From NCBI GenBank assembly GCA_963763205.1, contig CAVXNQ010000021.1, positions 1 through 64,000 of the forward strand: a DNA stretch of 64,000 nt, in the 5' to 3' direction. A program made the translations under genes and the position numbers. This document shows, one piece after another, positions 1-8,323 of this stretch. Each line of letters opens with the position of its first letter. Position 1 is the first letter of the stretch. Below the pieces are notes generated by a model, which made no database searches, was not told the origin of the DNA, and was given only the letters and a program-made list of their open reading frames with translations. The stretch comes from DDH964 sp963763205. Lineage in GTDB: Bacteria > Desulfobacterota > Desulfuromonadia > Desulfuromonadales > DDH964.

Positions 1-492
1 CGCTCCCGAACGGCGCAGGAAATGGGCGTAGACCGCCGGATTGGGCTTGAAGCTGGAAATCTCGCCGGTGCTGACCACGTCCGTGAAGTAGCCGGCGATG
101 CCGGCGTTTTCCAGCAGGGTGGCGACATCGGCGGCCTTGCCGTTGGAAAATGCGAAGAGCCGGTGGCCGGCCCGGGCCAGGGCGGGCAGCGCGCCGCCGA
201 CATCGGCAAAGGCCGGCAGCCGGCGGTACCCGGCCAGCAATTCGTCGCGGTCGGCAGCAGCGATCGTCATCCCGAGGTCGCCGCAGGTCCAGTCGAGGGC
301 CTGGCGGGTACAGACGGAGAAGTCCTGGTAGTTCTGCATCAGGCCGCGACGAAAGGAATATTCCAGCTGTTTGTTGCGCCAGGCGGTGGAGAATTCTCCG
401 GCCCGGCCGCCGACCAGCCGGTGCAGGGCGTCGACCACCCCGGCGGTGTCGATCAGGGTTCCGTAGACATCGAAGGCGAGAGTTGCCGGCAT
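1..492 (-). CDS. HAD family hydrolase (haloacid dehalogenase type II-like), partial
   Basis: The gene starts at the ATG at 492 and runs off the left edge of the window, so about 164 N-terminal residues are visible. The N-terminus reads MPATLAFDVYGTLIDTAG, the class I HAD motif DxYGTLxD with the nucleophilic aspartate at residue 8. The segment reading FAFSNGKAAD supplies the motif II serine, and SSFKPNPAVY contains the motif III lysine. The order, spacing and helical cap between motifs I and II match (S)-2-haloacid dehalogenase / phosphoglycolate-phosphatase-like proteins. Substrate is not predictable: type II haloacid dehalogenases and general HAD phosphatases share these motifs. The C-terminal motif IV lies outside the window. 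Confidence 0.85.
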   Translation of the reverse strand, partial: MPATLAFDVYGTLIDTAGVVDALHRLVGGRAGEFSTAWRNKQLEYSFRRGLMQNYQDFSVCTRQALDWTCGDLGMTIAAADRDELLAGYRRLPAFADVGGALPALARAGHRLFAFSNGKAADVATLLENAGIAGYFTDVVSTGEISSFKPNPAVYAHFLRRSGA

Positions 493-607
493 GGGCGTTC
501 CTCCGGTTCGGGGCATGGCGCCGGCAACGCCGGCGCCGTTCAAGCATAATCGAAGTTGCCGTCATGTCAGGCGCGGCGGAAGGGAATTTCTCCCTGGGGG
601 GCCGCCG

Positions 608-1120
608 TCAATCGATGATCAAGACACTGTTGATGATTACAGCTTCCAACGGTACGTCCTGGTGGCCGGCCTGGCTGCCGGTGGCGACCTGCTCGACGGT
701 ATAAACCACGTCCATGCCGTCGACGACCTTGCCGAAGACCGCATAGCCGAAGAGCTCGGGGCGGGAGCCGCCGTGATCGAGGGACTTGTTGTCGGCGGTG
801 TTGATGAAGAACTGGGCGGTGGCGCTGTCGACCTCGGCGGTGCGCGCCATGGCGATGGTCCCGGCCTTGTTTTTCAGGCCGTTGCCCGCCTCATTTTTGA
901 TCGGCTCGCTGGTCGGGCGTTCTGCCATTTCCGGGGTCATTCCCCCGCCCTGGATCATGAAGCCCTTGATGACCCGGTGGAAGATGGTGCCGTCGTAATG
1001 GCCGGCCTTGGCGTAGGCGACGAAATTGGCGACGGAGAGAGGCGCCTTGGCGGCATCGAGTTCCAGCAGGATCTCCCCAAGGGAGGTTTCCATCTGGACC
1101 AGTGGGTTGGCTGTGCTCAT
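608..1120 (-). CDS. Peptidylprolyl isomerase, cyclophilin type
   Basis: A 170-residue single-domain cyclophilin, close to the ~164 residues of E. coli PpiB, without a signal peptide, so probably cytoplasmic. Diagnostic stretches are FHRVIKGFMIQGG, which holds the catalytic arginine and the Phe/Met/Gln of the proline pocket, then MARTAEVDSATAQFFIN, and the C-terminal YAVFGKVVDGMDVV. Cyclophilins catalyse cis-trans isomerisation of X-Pro bonds during folding. The gene stands alone on the minus strand. Its stop at 608 faces the upstream HAD gene about 115 bases away, and its start is divergent from the rhomboid-like gene across about 410 bases. Confidence 0.93.
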   Translation of the reverse strand: MSTANPLVQMETSLGEILLELDAAKAPLSVANFVAYAKAGHYDGTIFHRVIKGFMIQGGGMTPEMAERPTSEPIKNEAGNGLKNKAGTIAMARTAEVDSATAQFFINTADNKSLDHGGSRPELFGYAVFGKVVDGMDVVYTVEQVATGSQAGHQDVPLEAVIINSVLIID

Positions 1121-1448
1121 GGTTGGGCTCCTGGATCGGAAGGGAAGGGGGCGGCGCAGGAGATCCGCCGTGCCGTCGGGACAGCGGCCGGGAATCGGCC
1201 GCTGCGGATTTTATGCCGTCATCCGGATCAATTGTCAAGGGTTGCGCGGGGTTGGCCTTCTCCTTGCTAGAAATCCGCTGAATATTGCCCCTGGGCAGGG
1301 CTTCAGAAATTGCGGGGGCGGGCGCGAGCCTCCCCGCCTTCTGGGGGTTGTCCCCACCGCCGGGCTCCACCGCCCGAGGCGGCTTTCTCGGACAAGAGGG
1401 TTTCCCGGTCGGGCGGGAGGCTGGAATGCCGTCCGGTTGGCAATATGG

Positions 1449-1479
1449 TTGACAAGAATCGGCATTGTTTCGGTTATAT
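1449..1479 (+). promoter_or_regulatory. Candidate sigma70 promoter for the rhomboid-like gene
   Basis: A perfect TTGACA (1449-1454) is followed after 19 bases by TTATAT (1474-1479), about 55 bases upstream of the ATG at 1534. The spacer is two bases longer than the 17-base optimum, so this is only a candidate. The rest of the 1121-1533 intergenic region shows no gene or structured element I can support. Confidence 0.4.
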
Positions 1480-1533
1480 CACGGGCTTCCGAAGCGCTCG
1501 AGGCGATGGAGCCGGCTTCCGGAGAGGGCTGCG

Positions 1534-2937
1534 ATGAGTGAAAATCTTTTCAAGGTGGTCTTCAGGGGAGAAGTCGGCTTCGAATTCGAAGAGGAAGAAG
1601 TCAAGTTCAACCTGCAGCAGATGTCGGGCTTCAGCCGCGAGAAGGTCGACCGGCTCTTCTCCGGTCAAACCCACGTCCTGAAAAAGGATGCCGACCGGGA
1701 GGCGGCCAGCAGGTTTCGCGAAGCCTTGGTGCGCATCGGCGCCCTGGCCGAGATCGAGCCGATGACGATCCCCCAGGCGGCAGCGGCGCGGCGACCCGCG
1801 GCGGCAGCGGCCACCCGGGGTGCCGCTCCTTTTTCCTGCCCGGCCTGCGATTTGGTACAGGAAAAAGGGGAGGTCTGCATCTCCTGCGGGATCTTCTTCA
1901 CCCGTTACGAGGCCGTCCAGAAACGCAGGGCCGAAGCACTGCAGGCAGAACTTCAGGGGCTTATAATGGAGCCGCCCGCTGCCGCTGAGAGGGCCGGCCG
2001 GCTTGCCAGCCCCCGCATTGACTTCCACTTCTCACCTGCGGTACTGGCTTTCCTGGTCGCCGTGGTGGTCGGCCTTTCCCAGAGCTACCTTTGCGGCCGC
2101 CAGCTGGAACCCACCGGTTTCCTCATTCTGGCGGCCCTTTTCCCGCTGCTGCTGCTTTTTTCCGCGGCTTTCAGCGGCCGGGAGCTGCTTGAGGTGTTCG
2201 CCGAAAATCTGTCCATGACGGCGGAACGCCATCTGCGCGTCGACCGTCGCCAACAGTGGTTGCCGCTCAAGGTCACCTATGCCCTGGTGCTGGCCAACAT
2301 CCTGCTCTATTACGCCCTGGCGATCCACCTGTCGCCGGCAACCATGAACGACTACCTGGCGTTTTTCCCGGCCCGGCCAAACGCCTGGAGCGTGCCCCTG
2401 AGTGCCCTGGCCGCGCCGTTTCTGCACACCGACATTGGCCAGCTGTGGGGAGGGATCCTGTTCCTCTGGGCGGTGGGAATGGGGCTTGAGCCGCGTCTCG
2501 GCAGCTTGCGTTTTCTCTGGTGTTTCCTGGGGCTGGGGATGGTCGCCGGCGCTTTCGGCGGCCTCCTGCACCTGCTCCTGTTCGGTTCTGCACTGCACGG
2601 TTTCGGTCCGGCAGGAGCCATTGCCGGTCTGTTGGGGTACTGTCTGACCGGGGGCATCGGGCCGGTATTGACCTTTCCCTTCCCCCTGCTCGGAGCTTTG
2701 CCGCTGGTCTACCCCCTCGGCTTCGAAGTGCGCTTCAACACCCTGGCCCTGCTCGGGTTCTTTATCTATTCGGGGTTGGCCGGCGGCTTTGGCCCGCAGC
2801 ATAGCTTCTCAACGGCCCTGGGCGATCAATTGGTCAATTTCGCTGGTCTGCTCGGCGGAATGCTGCTGGGGCGGCTGCTCCCCATTCCCGGGCCCATCAA
2901 GGGTGCCCGCCCCCAGCGCAAAGGGGCCGCCCCTTAA
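1534..2937 (+). CDS. Zinc-ribbon, rhomboid-like membrane protein lacking catalytic residues
   Basis: A 467-residue protein. I chose the ATG at 1534 because GGAGAGGG lies just upstream; a longer in-frame reading from 1465 has no ribosome site. Residues ~1-80 form a small alpha/beta domain also seen at the N-terminus of the protein at 16668-17981. A CPxC...CxxCGIFF zinc ribbon follows at ~108-130, then about seven membrane segments from residue ~165. The order (LHTD, then GLEPRLGSLRF, then GFGPAGAIAGLLG, then NFAGLLGGMLLG) is that of the rhomboid fold. In active rhomboids the GxSG motif carries the serine nucleophile and the last helix carries a histidine before xxG. Here these are Ala360 and Asn435, so the protein should be a pseudoprotease. 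Function is unknown; membrane quality control or trafficking is a guess by analogy with iRhoms and derlins. Confidence 0.8.
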   Translation: MSENLFKVVFRGEVGFEFEEEEVKFNLQQMSGFSREKVDRLFSGQTHVLKKDADREAASRFREALVRIGALAEIEPMTIPQAAAARRPAAAAATRGAAPFSCPACDLVQEKGEVCISCGIFFTRYEAVQKRRAEALQAELQGLIMEPPAAAERAGRLASPRIDFHFSPAVLAFLVAVVVGLSQSYLCGRQLEPTGFLILAALFPLLLLFSAAFSGRELLEVFAENLSMTAERHLRVDRRQQWLPLKVTYALVLANILLYYALAIHLSPATMNDYLAFFPARPNAWSVPLSALAAPFLHTDIGQLWGGILFLWAVGMGLEPRLGSLRFLWCFLGLGMVAGAFGGLLHLLLFGSALHGFGPAGAIAGLLGYCLTGGIGPVLTFPFPLLGALPLVYPLGFEVRFNTLALLGFFIYSGLAGGFGPQHSFSTALGDQLVNFAGLLGGMLLGRLLPIPGPIKGARPQRKGAAP

Positions 2938-3001
2938 CGCGCCCCGCACCCGCTCCCCCATTCCTGCCCAAACTCCCCGATCCTGAAATTCTCCGGGCTT
3001 A

Positions 3002-3180
3002 GGGAGTGCCAAAAAATAAGTATTACATCGGGCATCTCATCTTCAGGCCATCTTTGACCGTGCCTCAATCGCCAAATCCTCAACGTAGCCCTGCTACGTC
3101 TGCGGCTTTGCTTGATCAGCACAGCCGAATCTGGCCCAAATCCGAGCGCCATAGTGTTTCACTTATTTTTTGCCACTCCC
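3002..3180. repeat. Palindromic ~179-bp intergenic repeat element (MITE/REP-like)
   Basis: The left arm at 3002-3021 (GGGAGTGCCAAAAAATAAGT) is matched by the reverse complement of 3161-3180 with one mismatch. The interior is a second, imperfect palindrome centred near 3095, where GTAGCCCTGCTAC forms the tip. The element ends directly against the stop codon of the SIMPL gene. The whole could fold into one long cruciform or RNA hairpin. It contains no gene and resembles non-autonomous palindromic insertions. No second copy is visible in this window. Confidence 0.65.
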
Positions 3181-3903
3181 TTACTGACCGACGAGGGTGA
3201 AAACCATCGTCACGCTTGCGGGCACCGTTACCTCGCCGGGAGTCAAGGGCGGGGCTGCCGACTCGGCGGCCATGCGCACCATTCTGACCGGAGCAACCGC
3301 GACGGGTGGTTCGAGCTGCATGGAAAGAATTCCCCCCAGTTTCACGCTGGCAGCCCGGGCCGCAGCGTCCGCCTCGCTGCGGGCGTTGGCAATGGCCTGG
3401 GCTATTGCCTTGGCACGTCCGGGCCCCATATCGGCGAGCCCGTAGCTCAACCCGTTGACGCTGTTGGCTCCGGCCTTGATTCCGGCCTCGATCAGGGCCC
3501 CGACCAGGTTGAGCTTGCCGGTAGTCAGGTGCAGGCTGTTGCTGACCGTGTAACCGGCGATGGAGGGCTGCCAGTCGGGCGCTGCATCGCGCGGTCGGGG
3601 CGTCCATTCCGGGCGGATCTCGAAATGGCCGGTCCGGTACTCTCCGGTTTCCAGTCCGGCTTGGGCCAGGGCCTTTTCAACCGCCGAAAGTCGGCTGCTG
3701 TTGGCCGCCAGGGCCGCGGCGGCCGAAGGTGCGGTGGTTACGACGGCCAGGTCCAGTCGCGCCTGATCGGCTGGCAGCGCCAGTTCGGCAGAGCCGTGAA
3801 CGGTCAACTGCGCCGGCGGTTTTTCGGCCCAGGCCGGCAGGGGCTGGAGGCTTGCCAGGGTCAGCAGGAGCAGCAGGAACGACAGGCGGGCAACGGCAGC
3901 CAT
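3181..3903 (-). CDS. SIMPL domain (DUF541) exported protein
   Basis: The 240-residue protein starts at the ATG at 3903 with a clear Sec signal peptide: a run of leucines ending PLPAWA, with cleavage before EKPPAQL. The mature protein begins QLTVHGSAELALPADQA, the hallmark opening of SIMPL/DUF541 proteins (BP26/OMP28 family), and continues with VEKALAQAGLETGEYRTGHFEIRPEW and a C-terminal VPASVTMVFTLVGQ strand. The length fits the family (~230-250). Members are periplasmic or outer-membrane associated and their biochemical role is poorly known. The gene lies 41 bases downstream of the amidotransferase gene on the same strand and may share its transcript. An upstream in-frame extension exists but lacks a signal peptide. 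Confidence 0.88.
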   Translation of the reverse strand: MAAVARLSFLLLLLTLASLQPLPAWAEKPPAQLTVHGSAELALPADQARLDLAVVTTAPSAAAALAANSSRLSAVEKALAQAGLETGEYRTGHFEIRPEWTPRPRDAAPDWQPSIAGYTVSNSLHLTTGKLNLVGALIEAGIKAGANSVNGLSYGLADMGPGRAKAIAQAIANARSEADAAARAASVKLGGILSMQLEPPVAVAPVRMVRMAAESAAPPLTPGEVTVPASVTMVFTLVGQ

Positions 3904-3944
3904 GGGACTCTCCTTTCTCGGATCAGCGGGCGGACAGGCCGGTG

Positions 3945-4634
3945 TCAGGCTGGACGGCAGAGGTAGTCCAGCACCTCTGCCATCAGCCGGTTGACCCGGG
4001 GGAAATGGTCGGGCCCGGCGGCGCGCATCGCCGCCTCGCTCTGGATATAGGGGCCGGACACCAACTCGCCACGGCTGTTGACGATGATCGCGTCGAGGCT
4101 CTCCGCAGTCGTTTCGAGATGAAACTGCAGGCCGATGACGTTGCGGCCGATCTGGAAGGCCTGGTTGCGGCAAGCGGCGCTGCTCGCCAGCAGTGCCGCC
4201 TCCGCCGGGAGATCGAAGGTCTCGCCGTGCCAGTGAAAGACCTCGGTGGCGGCGGGGAAGGGGAAGCAGCCGGGGTCGGCCTCACGGCCCTGGATCGGCA
4301 GCCAGCCGATTTCCTTGTGGGGATTGGGATAGATCCTCGCTTCGCGGGCACTGGCGATCAACTGGGCGCCGAGGCAGATGCCGATCACCGCGACCCCCTG
4401 GTCGATCGCCGCCCGCAGAAAGCGCTTCTCGGCGGCCAGCCAGGGATAGCGATCTTCGTCGTTGACGCTCATCGGCCCGCCCATGGCGATCACCAGATCG
4501 AGGCCGTCCACAGGCGGCAAGGTGGGATCGGCGAAAAACCGGGTGCGCGTCAGGCTGGCCCGGCGGCCGGCCAGCCAACCGGCCATGCTGCCGATGTCTT
4601 CGAAGGGGACGTGCTGCAGGATATGAACCTTCAT
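3945..4634 (-). CDS. Class I glutamine amidotransferase-like protein
   Basis: A 229-residue protein with a stand-alone class I glutaminase fold. The nucleophile elbow GICLGAQ has Cys87; the other triad members are His172 and Glu174 in FHLE. The early MGGPMSVNDED loop is typical of the GMP-synthase-like amidotransferase group (YfeJ-type). No synthetase domain is attached, so the ammonia acceptor is unknown. Members of this family hydrolyse glutamine or gamma-glutamyl compounds. The gene is flanked on the same strand by the MORN protein upstream (80 bases) and SIMPL downstream (41 bases), giving a possible three-gene transcript with no obvious shared function. Confidence 0.88.
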   Translation of the reverse strand: MKVHILQHVPFEDIGSMAGWLAGRRASLTRTRFFADPTLPPVDGLDLVIAMGGPMSVNDEDRYPWLAAEKRFLRAAIDQGVAVIGICLGAQLIASAREARIYPNPHKEIGWLPIQGREADPGCFPFPAATEVFHWHGETFDLPAEAALLASSAACRNQAFQIGRNVIGLQFHLETTAESLDAIIVNSRGELVSGPYIQSEAAMRAAGPDHFPRVNRLMAEVLDYLCRPA

Positions 4635-4714
4635 GGGCGCTCGATGGATAAGAGGGAGAGAGGGATTTACCCGAGCGGTCGGTCCGGCTGCTCGGCAGGG
4701 GGTGCTGAGAGTTC

Positions 4715-5473
4715 TCAGATCGGGACCGGGGGCGTGCCTGCGGGGGCGTGGGCCTGGGTCTCCGGGTCGACGAATTCACCGTCCTGCCATTCCCCCTCGA
4801 GGATTTCGCCGTCTTCGGCCGAGGTATAACGGCCGCTGCCGTTGAAGACCCCCTGGCGGAACTGGCCGATGTAGCTGTCGCCGCTGGCATAGACCAGGAC
4901 CCCGGTGCCGTCCCAGTAGCCGTCGCGGAATTCTCCCTCGTAGCAATCCCCGTTGGCGTAGACGGCCAGGGCCTTGCCGCTGCAGAGGCCGGCGTGGAAC
5001 TCGCCGAAGATCCGCGCGCCGTCTTCCTGGAGCAGCACGCCGGTACCGTCGTAAAGGCCGTCCTTGAACTGCCCCTGGTAAGTCTCGCCGCCGGCGCTGA
5101 TGAAGGTGCCATCGCCGCTGAAGCGGCCGTCGGCGAATTCGCCCTGGTAGACGTCGCCATTGCTGAAGGTCATTTCCCCCGTTCCGCTCAGGCGGCCGTC
5201 CCGGAACTCCCCATCGTAGGTCCAGCGCGCCGAGGTCATCCGGCCGTGGCCGTTGCGCCGCCCCTGGCGGAAAGTTCCCGCGTAGGTCGAGCCGTCGGGC
5301 CAGCGCAACTCGCCCGCTCCTTCGAAAAGACCGGCAGCGAATTCTCCCCGGTAAACCGAGCCGTCGGGAAGAGAGGCGGTGCCGGAGCCGTTCGCCACCG
5401 GGCATGCTGCGGCGGCGATGGGCAAGGCGAACAGAAACAGGCCGATGGCAATGAGAGTACGGATAGCGTTCAC
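4715..5473 (-). CDS. Exported MORN-repeat protein
   Basis: About 252 residues from a GTG start at 5473, preceded by AAAGGA; this start gives a clean signal peptide (AIGLFLFALPIAAAA). The mature protein is almost entirely MORN repeats: about nine tandem units of the form YxGEFxxGxxxGxGxxxxxxG. MORN hairpins form elongated beta structures and in bacteria are often exported or surface-associated. No catalytic motif is visible. A longer reading from 5569 would bury the signal peptide, so it was not used. It is the probable first gene of a minus-strand unit with the amidotransferase and SIMPL genes. Confidence 0.85.
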   Translation of the reverse strand: MNAIRTLIAIGLFLFALPIAAAACPVANGSGTASLPDGSVYRGEFAAGLFEGAGELRWPDGSTYAGTFRQGRRNGHGRMTSARWTYDGEFRDGRLSGTGEMTFSNGDVYQGEFADGRFSGDGTFISAGGETYQGQFKDGLYDGTGVLLQEDGARIFGEFHAGLCSGKALAVYANGDCYEGEFRDGYWDGTGVLVYASGDSYIGQFRQGVFNGSGRYTSAEDGEILEGEWQDGEFVDPETQAHAPAGTPPVPI

Positions 5474-5696
5474 GGTGGGATCCTTTGGCGTTCGCCGGTT
5501 GTTCGGGCTCCTCGCGATGAGGATGCTCCAGAAAATCTGATTTCTAACCCTTTCCCGGCCGAATCCCAACCCTCTTTCGAGCGGCGGGAGTCCTACCCGC
5601 AGGGCAGGTTCAAAGCCGCGCCCGACGAAGGTGACCGGAAACCCGGCGACAGGTTAGAATCAAGGAAAAAGGACTCCTGAACAAGGAGGTGGCAAC

Positions 5697-5882
5697 ATGG
5701 TGCGTTTCTACGATCCGATCGACAGCAGCGATTTGGAGCGGGTGACAGCGATCCTCAGCGGGGGAGGGATCGAATTCAGTCTCGGGGCCGAACCGGTGCA
5801 GGGGCTTGGCCCACGCCAGATTAGCGTTGCCGAAGAGGAACTCCCCAAGGCGGAAAAGCTCCTGCTGCAGGCCCGGCATTGA
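5697..5882 (+). CDS. DUF2007 family small protein
   Basis: A 61-residue protein with an excellent AAGGAGG ribosome site. The sequence MVRFYDPIDSSDLERVTAIL followed by a GIEFSLGAEPVQGLGPRQISVAEEEL core and a closing helix is the ferredoxin-like DUF2007 fold, often labelled putative signal-transducing protein. The family is small and its ligand is unknown. The gene is convergent with the DUF3553-like gene at 5983-6183. Confidence 0.8.
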   Translation: MVRFYDPIDSSDLERVTAILSGGGIEFSLGAEPVQGLGPRQISVAEEELPKAEKLLLQARH

Positions 5883-5982
5883 AGCGGCGGAAGTTTTCCG
5901 GCAAGTCCCGGTCGCAGCGCTTCACCGGCTCCGGCAGGAGGCTCGCGGCAGGCGAAAAAGCAGGGCTTCGATCGGAGACTGG

Positions 5983-6183
5983 TTACTGCCGGGGAGATTT
6001 CCCGGTCTCGAAGCGGGGGGGGCCGACCTTGATCAGTTTGGCGTAGCGAAGGCAGAAGAGTTTGCGCCCGCCGCCGAGAAAGGCGACCCGGACCTTGCCG
6101 TTTTGACTGTTCGCCTCGACGAACCCTGGCCCCCATTCCGGCCGGCCGAGACAGCGGACCCGTTCGCCTTCAAAAAAGTCCAT
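5983..6183 (-). CDS. DUF3553-like small protein
   Basis: The ATG at 6183 is chosen over the one at 6201 because GGAGG lies five bases before it. The 66-residue product begins MDFFEGERVRCLGRPEWGPG and continues with VEANSQNGKVRVAFLGGGRK. This matches the compact beta-barrel DUF3553 pattern: a hydrophilic start, the WGxG turn, and a V-x-V-x-F strand before a basic turn. The role is unknown; the fold resembles small SH3-like or KOW-like nucleic-acid-associated barrels. No operon partner. Confidence 0.65.
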   Translation of the reverse strand: MDFFEGERVRCLGRPEWGPGFVEANSQNGKVRVAFLGGGRKLFCLRYAKLIKVGPPRFETGKSPRQ

Positions 6184-6466
6184 CCCTGCCTCCTTTGACA
6201 TCCCGCAGAAATCCGGGTTGCTGGCTTTTTATTCCCGCCAAGCAAGAAACCCATAAAAATCTCCAATGTCAATAGACGGCAGGGAACTTTCCCGACAGAA
6301 TATTGGCCCCAATCAGCCTTGGGCTGAACGGGGGACACCTGAGGTATTGGCTCCCCACGCTGGATGTAATGGGTCCCGTTTTGGAGGATATGTTCGTTGG
6401 AGGAGAATGCCCTGTCTCAGAAATGCTTGGAATTTCTAAGACTTTGTTCTGGGACAACAATTAGGA
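6184..6466. other. Intergenic, no gene recognised
   Basis: No reading frame here has a ribosome site or recognisable product. A short minus-strand frame (6269-6460) gives a low-complexity Ser/Pro/Ile peptide unlike any family I know. The region is followed by two strong hairpins. Confidence 0.5.
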
Positions 6467-6498
6467 ACGGCCCAACCTGGATATTCAGGTTGGGCCGT
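6467..6498. terminator. Strong 13-bp hairpin, likely terminator
   Basis: ACGGCCCAACCTG (6467-6479) pairs perfectly with CAGGTTGGGCCGT (6486-6498) across a six-base loop. It lies downstream of the giant minus-strand gene. No long T-run follows on either strand, so termination efficiency is uncertain. Confidence 0.6.
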
Positions 6499-6528
6499 TG
6501 AGTGTCTGGTCAGTTGTGATTTATTGGA

Positions 6529-6558
6529 AAAGCCCACCCGGATCACCGGGTGGGCTTT
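6529..6558. terminator. Bidirectional rho-independent terminator of the giant gene
   Basis: AAAGCCCACCCG (6529-6540) pairs perfectly with CGGGTGGGCTTT (6547-6558) around a six-base loop. The A/T ends give a short U tract on both strands. It lies about 100 bases after the stop codon at 6655 of the minus-strand multidomain gene, followed by a second hairpin at 6467-6498. Confidence 0.75.
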
Positions 6559-6654
6559 CGAAGTTCTAAAGGTCTTGATTTTTGACACACATGGTAAAGA
6601 ATATCTGCCATGCTAGGAACAAACTGTACTCTTTTCTTTGGACTCTTCGCACCT

Positions 6655-8301
6655 TTATTTGTCAATGACTCTGATGTTATCCACTCCTTCGATCGGTCTT
6701 GTATCCACCACTCCACTGAGATGCACTGGCACGTGCTCTCCCGTGGGGAGGAGCCCGATGATTTCACTCCTTTTAAATTTCACGATCAGCTGCCCCCCTG
6801 CCTTCCCATTTTGAATACTGACCGGCCCCGGCTCGGCTGGGACAGTCTCCTCCAGTCGCAGCGATGTGAGATCAATGTCGGCTGCGTTATATCCTGGCGG
6901 AAGCGCGATGCGGACGTTCACCCATTCCCCCTGATCACTTTTATTGAGGGTTCTGGGCTCAAATCGGATTTCCGCCTGAATGGATGCCTTTGGAACGCGA
7001 ATCGAAAAAGTCGCCATATTCATCCACTGCCCATACCGTTCGCCGTCAAAAGCCCTGGCCCGCCAGGAGTAGGAGCTTTCATCGGCCAGCGATTTATCGA
7101 GTGTTACCGAGGTCGTTCCGGCCCCACCTTCAGGGACGCCCCTTATCGCATCGATGAGGACGTCATTCTCATAAATCTCGAAATCATAAGTCAGTGTGTC
7201 GATGTCAGGGTCGACGGCATTCACAACTTCAAGGACGGGAGTCAAGGTTTCCAACGACAGTTCATCCGCAGGTGCCAAGAGCTGCGGGGCGCCGGGGGCG
7301 TCGTTGGCCGTATTTACCATGAAGGAGGCCACGGGCATCCAATCGCTTTGGAGCAGACCGTCGAAAGCCCGGGCTCGCCAGAAGTACGTTTGATTTTCAA
7401 TGAGGGATCGAGGAATTTCCCAGGAAGTTATCTGGGGAGACTCGGCAATACTGCTTTCTTGGGCAACCAGATTTGTCAATTCCTTATCAGAGTAGACCTC
7501 GAATTCATAGGTATGGGGGTCTCCATCCAGATCCGTAGCATTGCGAATCGACAGGGTCGGCGTAAAGACCTGGACACCGGCGCCATCCGAGGGGTTGTCA
7601 AGGACCGGACGGGTGGGTGGATCATTGGCGGTATTTACGAAAAATCCGACCGCAGTGGACCACGGGCCGTCGGCGAGGCCGTCGTTGACCTTAGCGCGGA
7701 CATAATACCGGGTGTTGTCCTGTAACCCACTCAGGTTCCACCGCGTGGCATCCATCCCCTCGACCACCGATTCCGAGCGGATAATATTTGTGGAATCGAA
7801 GGTTGGAGAGGTGTCGGCTTCAAAATAATAGGAGAGCACCGGAGAATCAGGGTCGGTGCCGTTTGCTGCTACGACCTCAGTCGACAACTCGGCAACATCG
7901 GAACCCTCTGCCGGGGCGATTATGGTGGGTGCCGTGGGCGGGTCGTTTGCCGTATTCACTAAAAATTCAGCGGGCGCTGACCAGGGCCCCAAATCAAGCA
8001 GGTCGTCGGCCTGAGCACGCCAGTAATACCAGCCGTTCTCCGCAAGAGTAACGGGGACGGTCCAGGCGGTCGTCCCCTGTCCGCTTGTGACGCCATCGGC
8101 CGAGGCCACGATCTGGGTAAAATCAGGATCGAGGGCCAATTGAAAGTTGTAACTGAGAACGGCACTGTCGGGGTCCGCCGCATTAACGATGGCCAGATTA
8201 GGAACGAGGGTCGTCGCCGCCGTGCCATCGGCCGGGCTGGAGATTTCCGGTGCCGAAGGCGGATCGTTGGCGACATTAACCCGGAAGGACGAAAGTGCCA
8301 T
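6655..8301 (-). CDS. C-terminal segment of the giant protein: fibronectin-III-like repeats
   Basis: 548 residues containing four ~100-residue repeats that each open with VNTANDPPTAPxxxxPxxG, carry a central PDSPVLSYxFE strand, and close with YYWRAxAxDG. This is the fibronectin-III-like arrangement of surface and polysaccharide-binding proteins. The last ~120 residues form a different beta domain (IRFEPRTLNKSDQGEWVNVRIALP), similar in pattern to domains placed at the end of secreted Geobacter-type proteins. There is no sortase signal, PEP-CTERM or membrane anchor at the end. Confidence 0.7.
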   Translation of the reverse strand: MALSSFRVNVANDPPSAPEISSPADGTAATTLVPNLAIVNAADPDSAVLSYNFQLALDPDFTQIVASADGVTSGQGTTAWTVPVTLAENGWYYWRAQADDLLDLGPWSAPAEFLVNTANDPPTAPTIIAPAEGSDVAELSTEVVAANGTDPDSPVLSYYFEADTSPTFDSTNIIRSESVVEGMDATRWNLSGLQDNTRYYVRAKVNDGLADGPWSTAVGFFVNTANDPPTRPVLDNPSDGAGVQVFTPTLSIRNATDLDGDPHTYEFEVYSDKELTNLVAQESSIAESPQITSWEIPRSLIENQTYFWRARAFDGLLQSDWMPVASFMVNTANDAPGAPQLLAPADELSLETLTPVLEVVNAVDPDIDTLTYDFEIYENDVLIDAIRGVPEGGAGTTSVTLDKSLADESSYSWRARAFDGERYGQWMNMATFSIRVPKASIQAEIRFEPRTLNKSDQGEWVNVRIALPPGYNAADIDLTSLRLEETVPAEPGPVSIQNGKAGGQLIVKFKRSEIIGLLPTGEHVPVHLSGVVDTRPIEGVDNIRVIDK

Positions 8302-8323
8302 CCAGGGACCGTAAAGCTGCCCG

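Noticed and set aside
6269..6460. 63-codon minus-strand frame near the terminators
   Set aside because: Low-complexity Ser/Pro/Ile peptide without ribosome site or family match.
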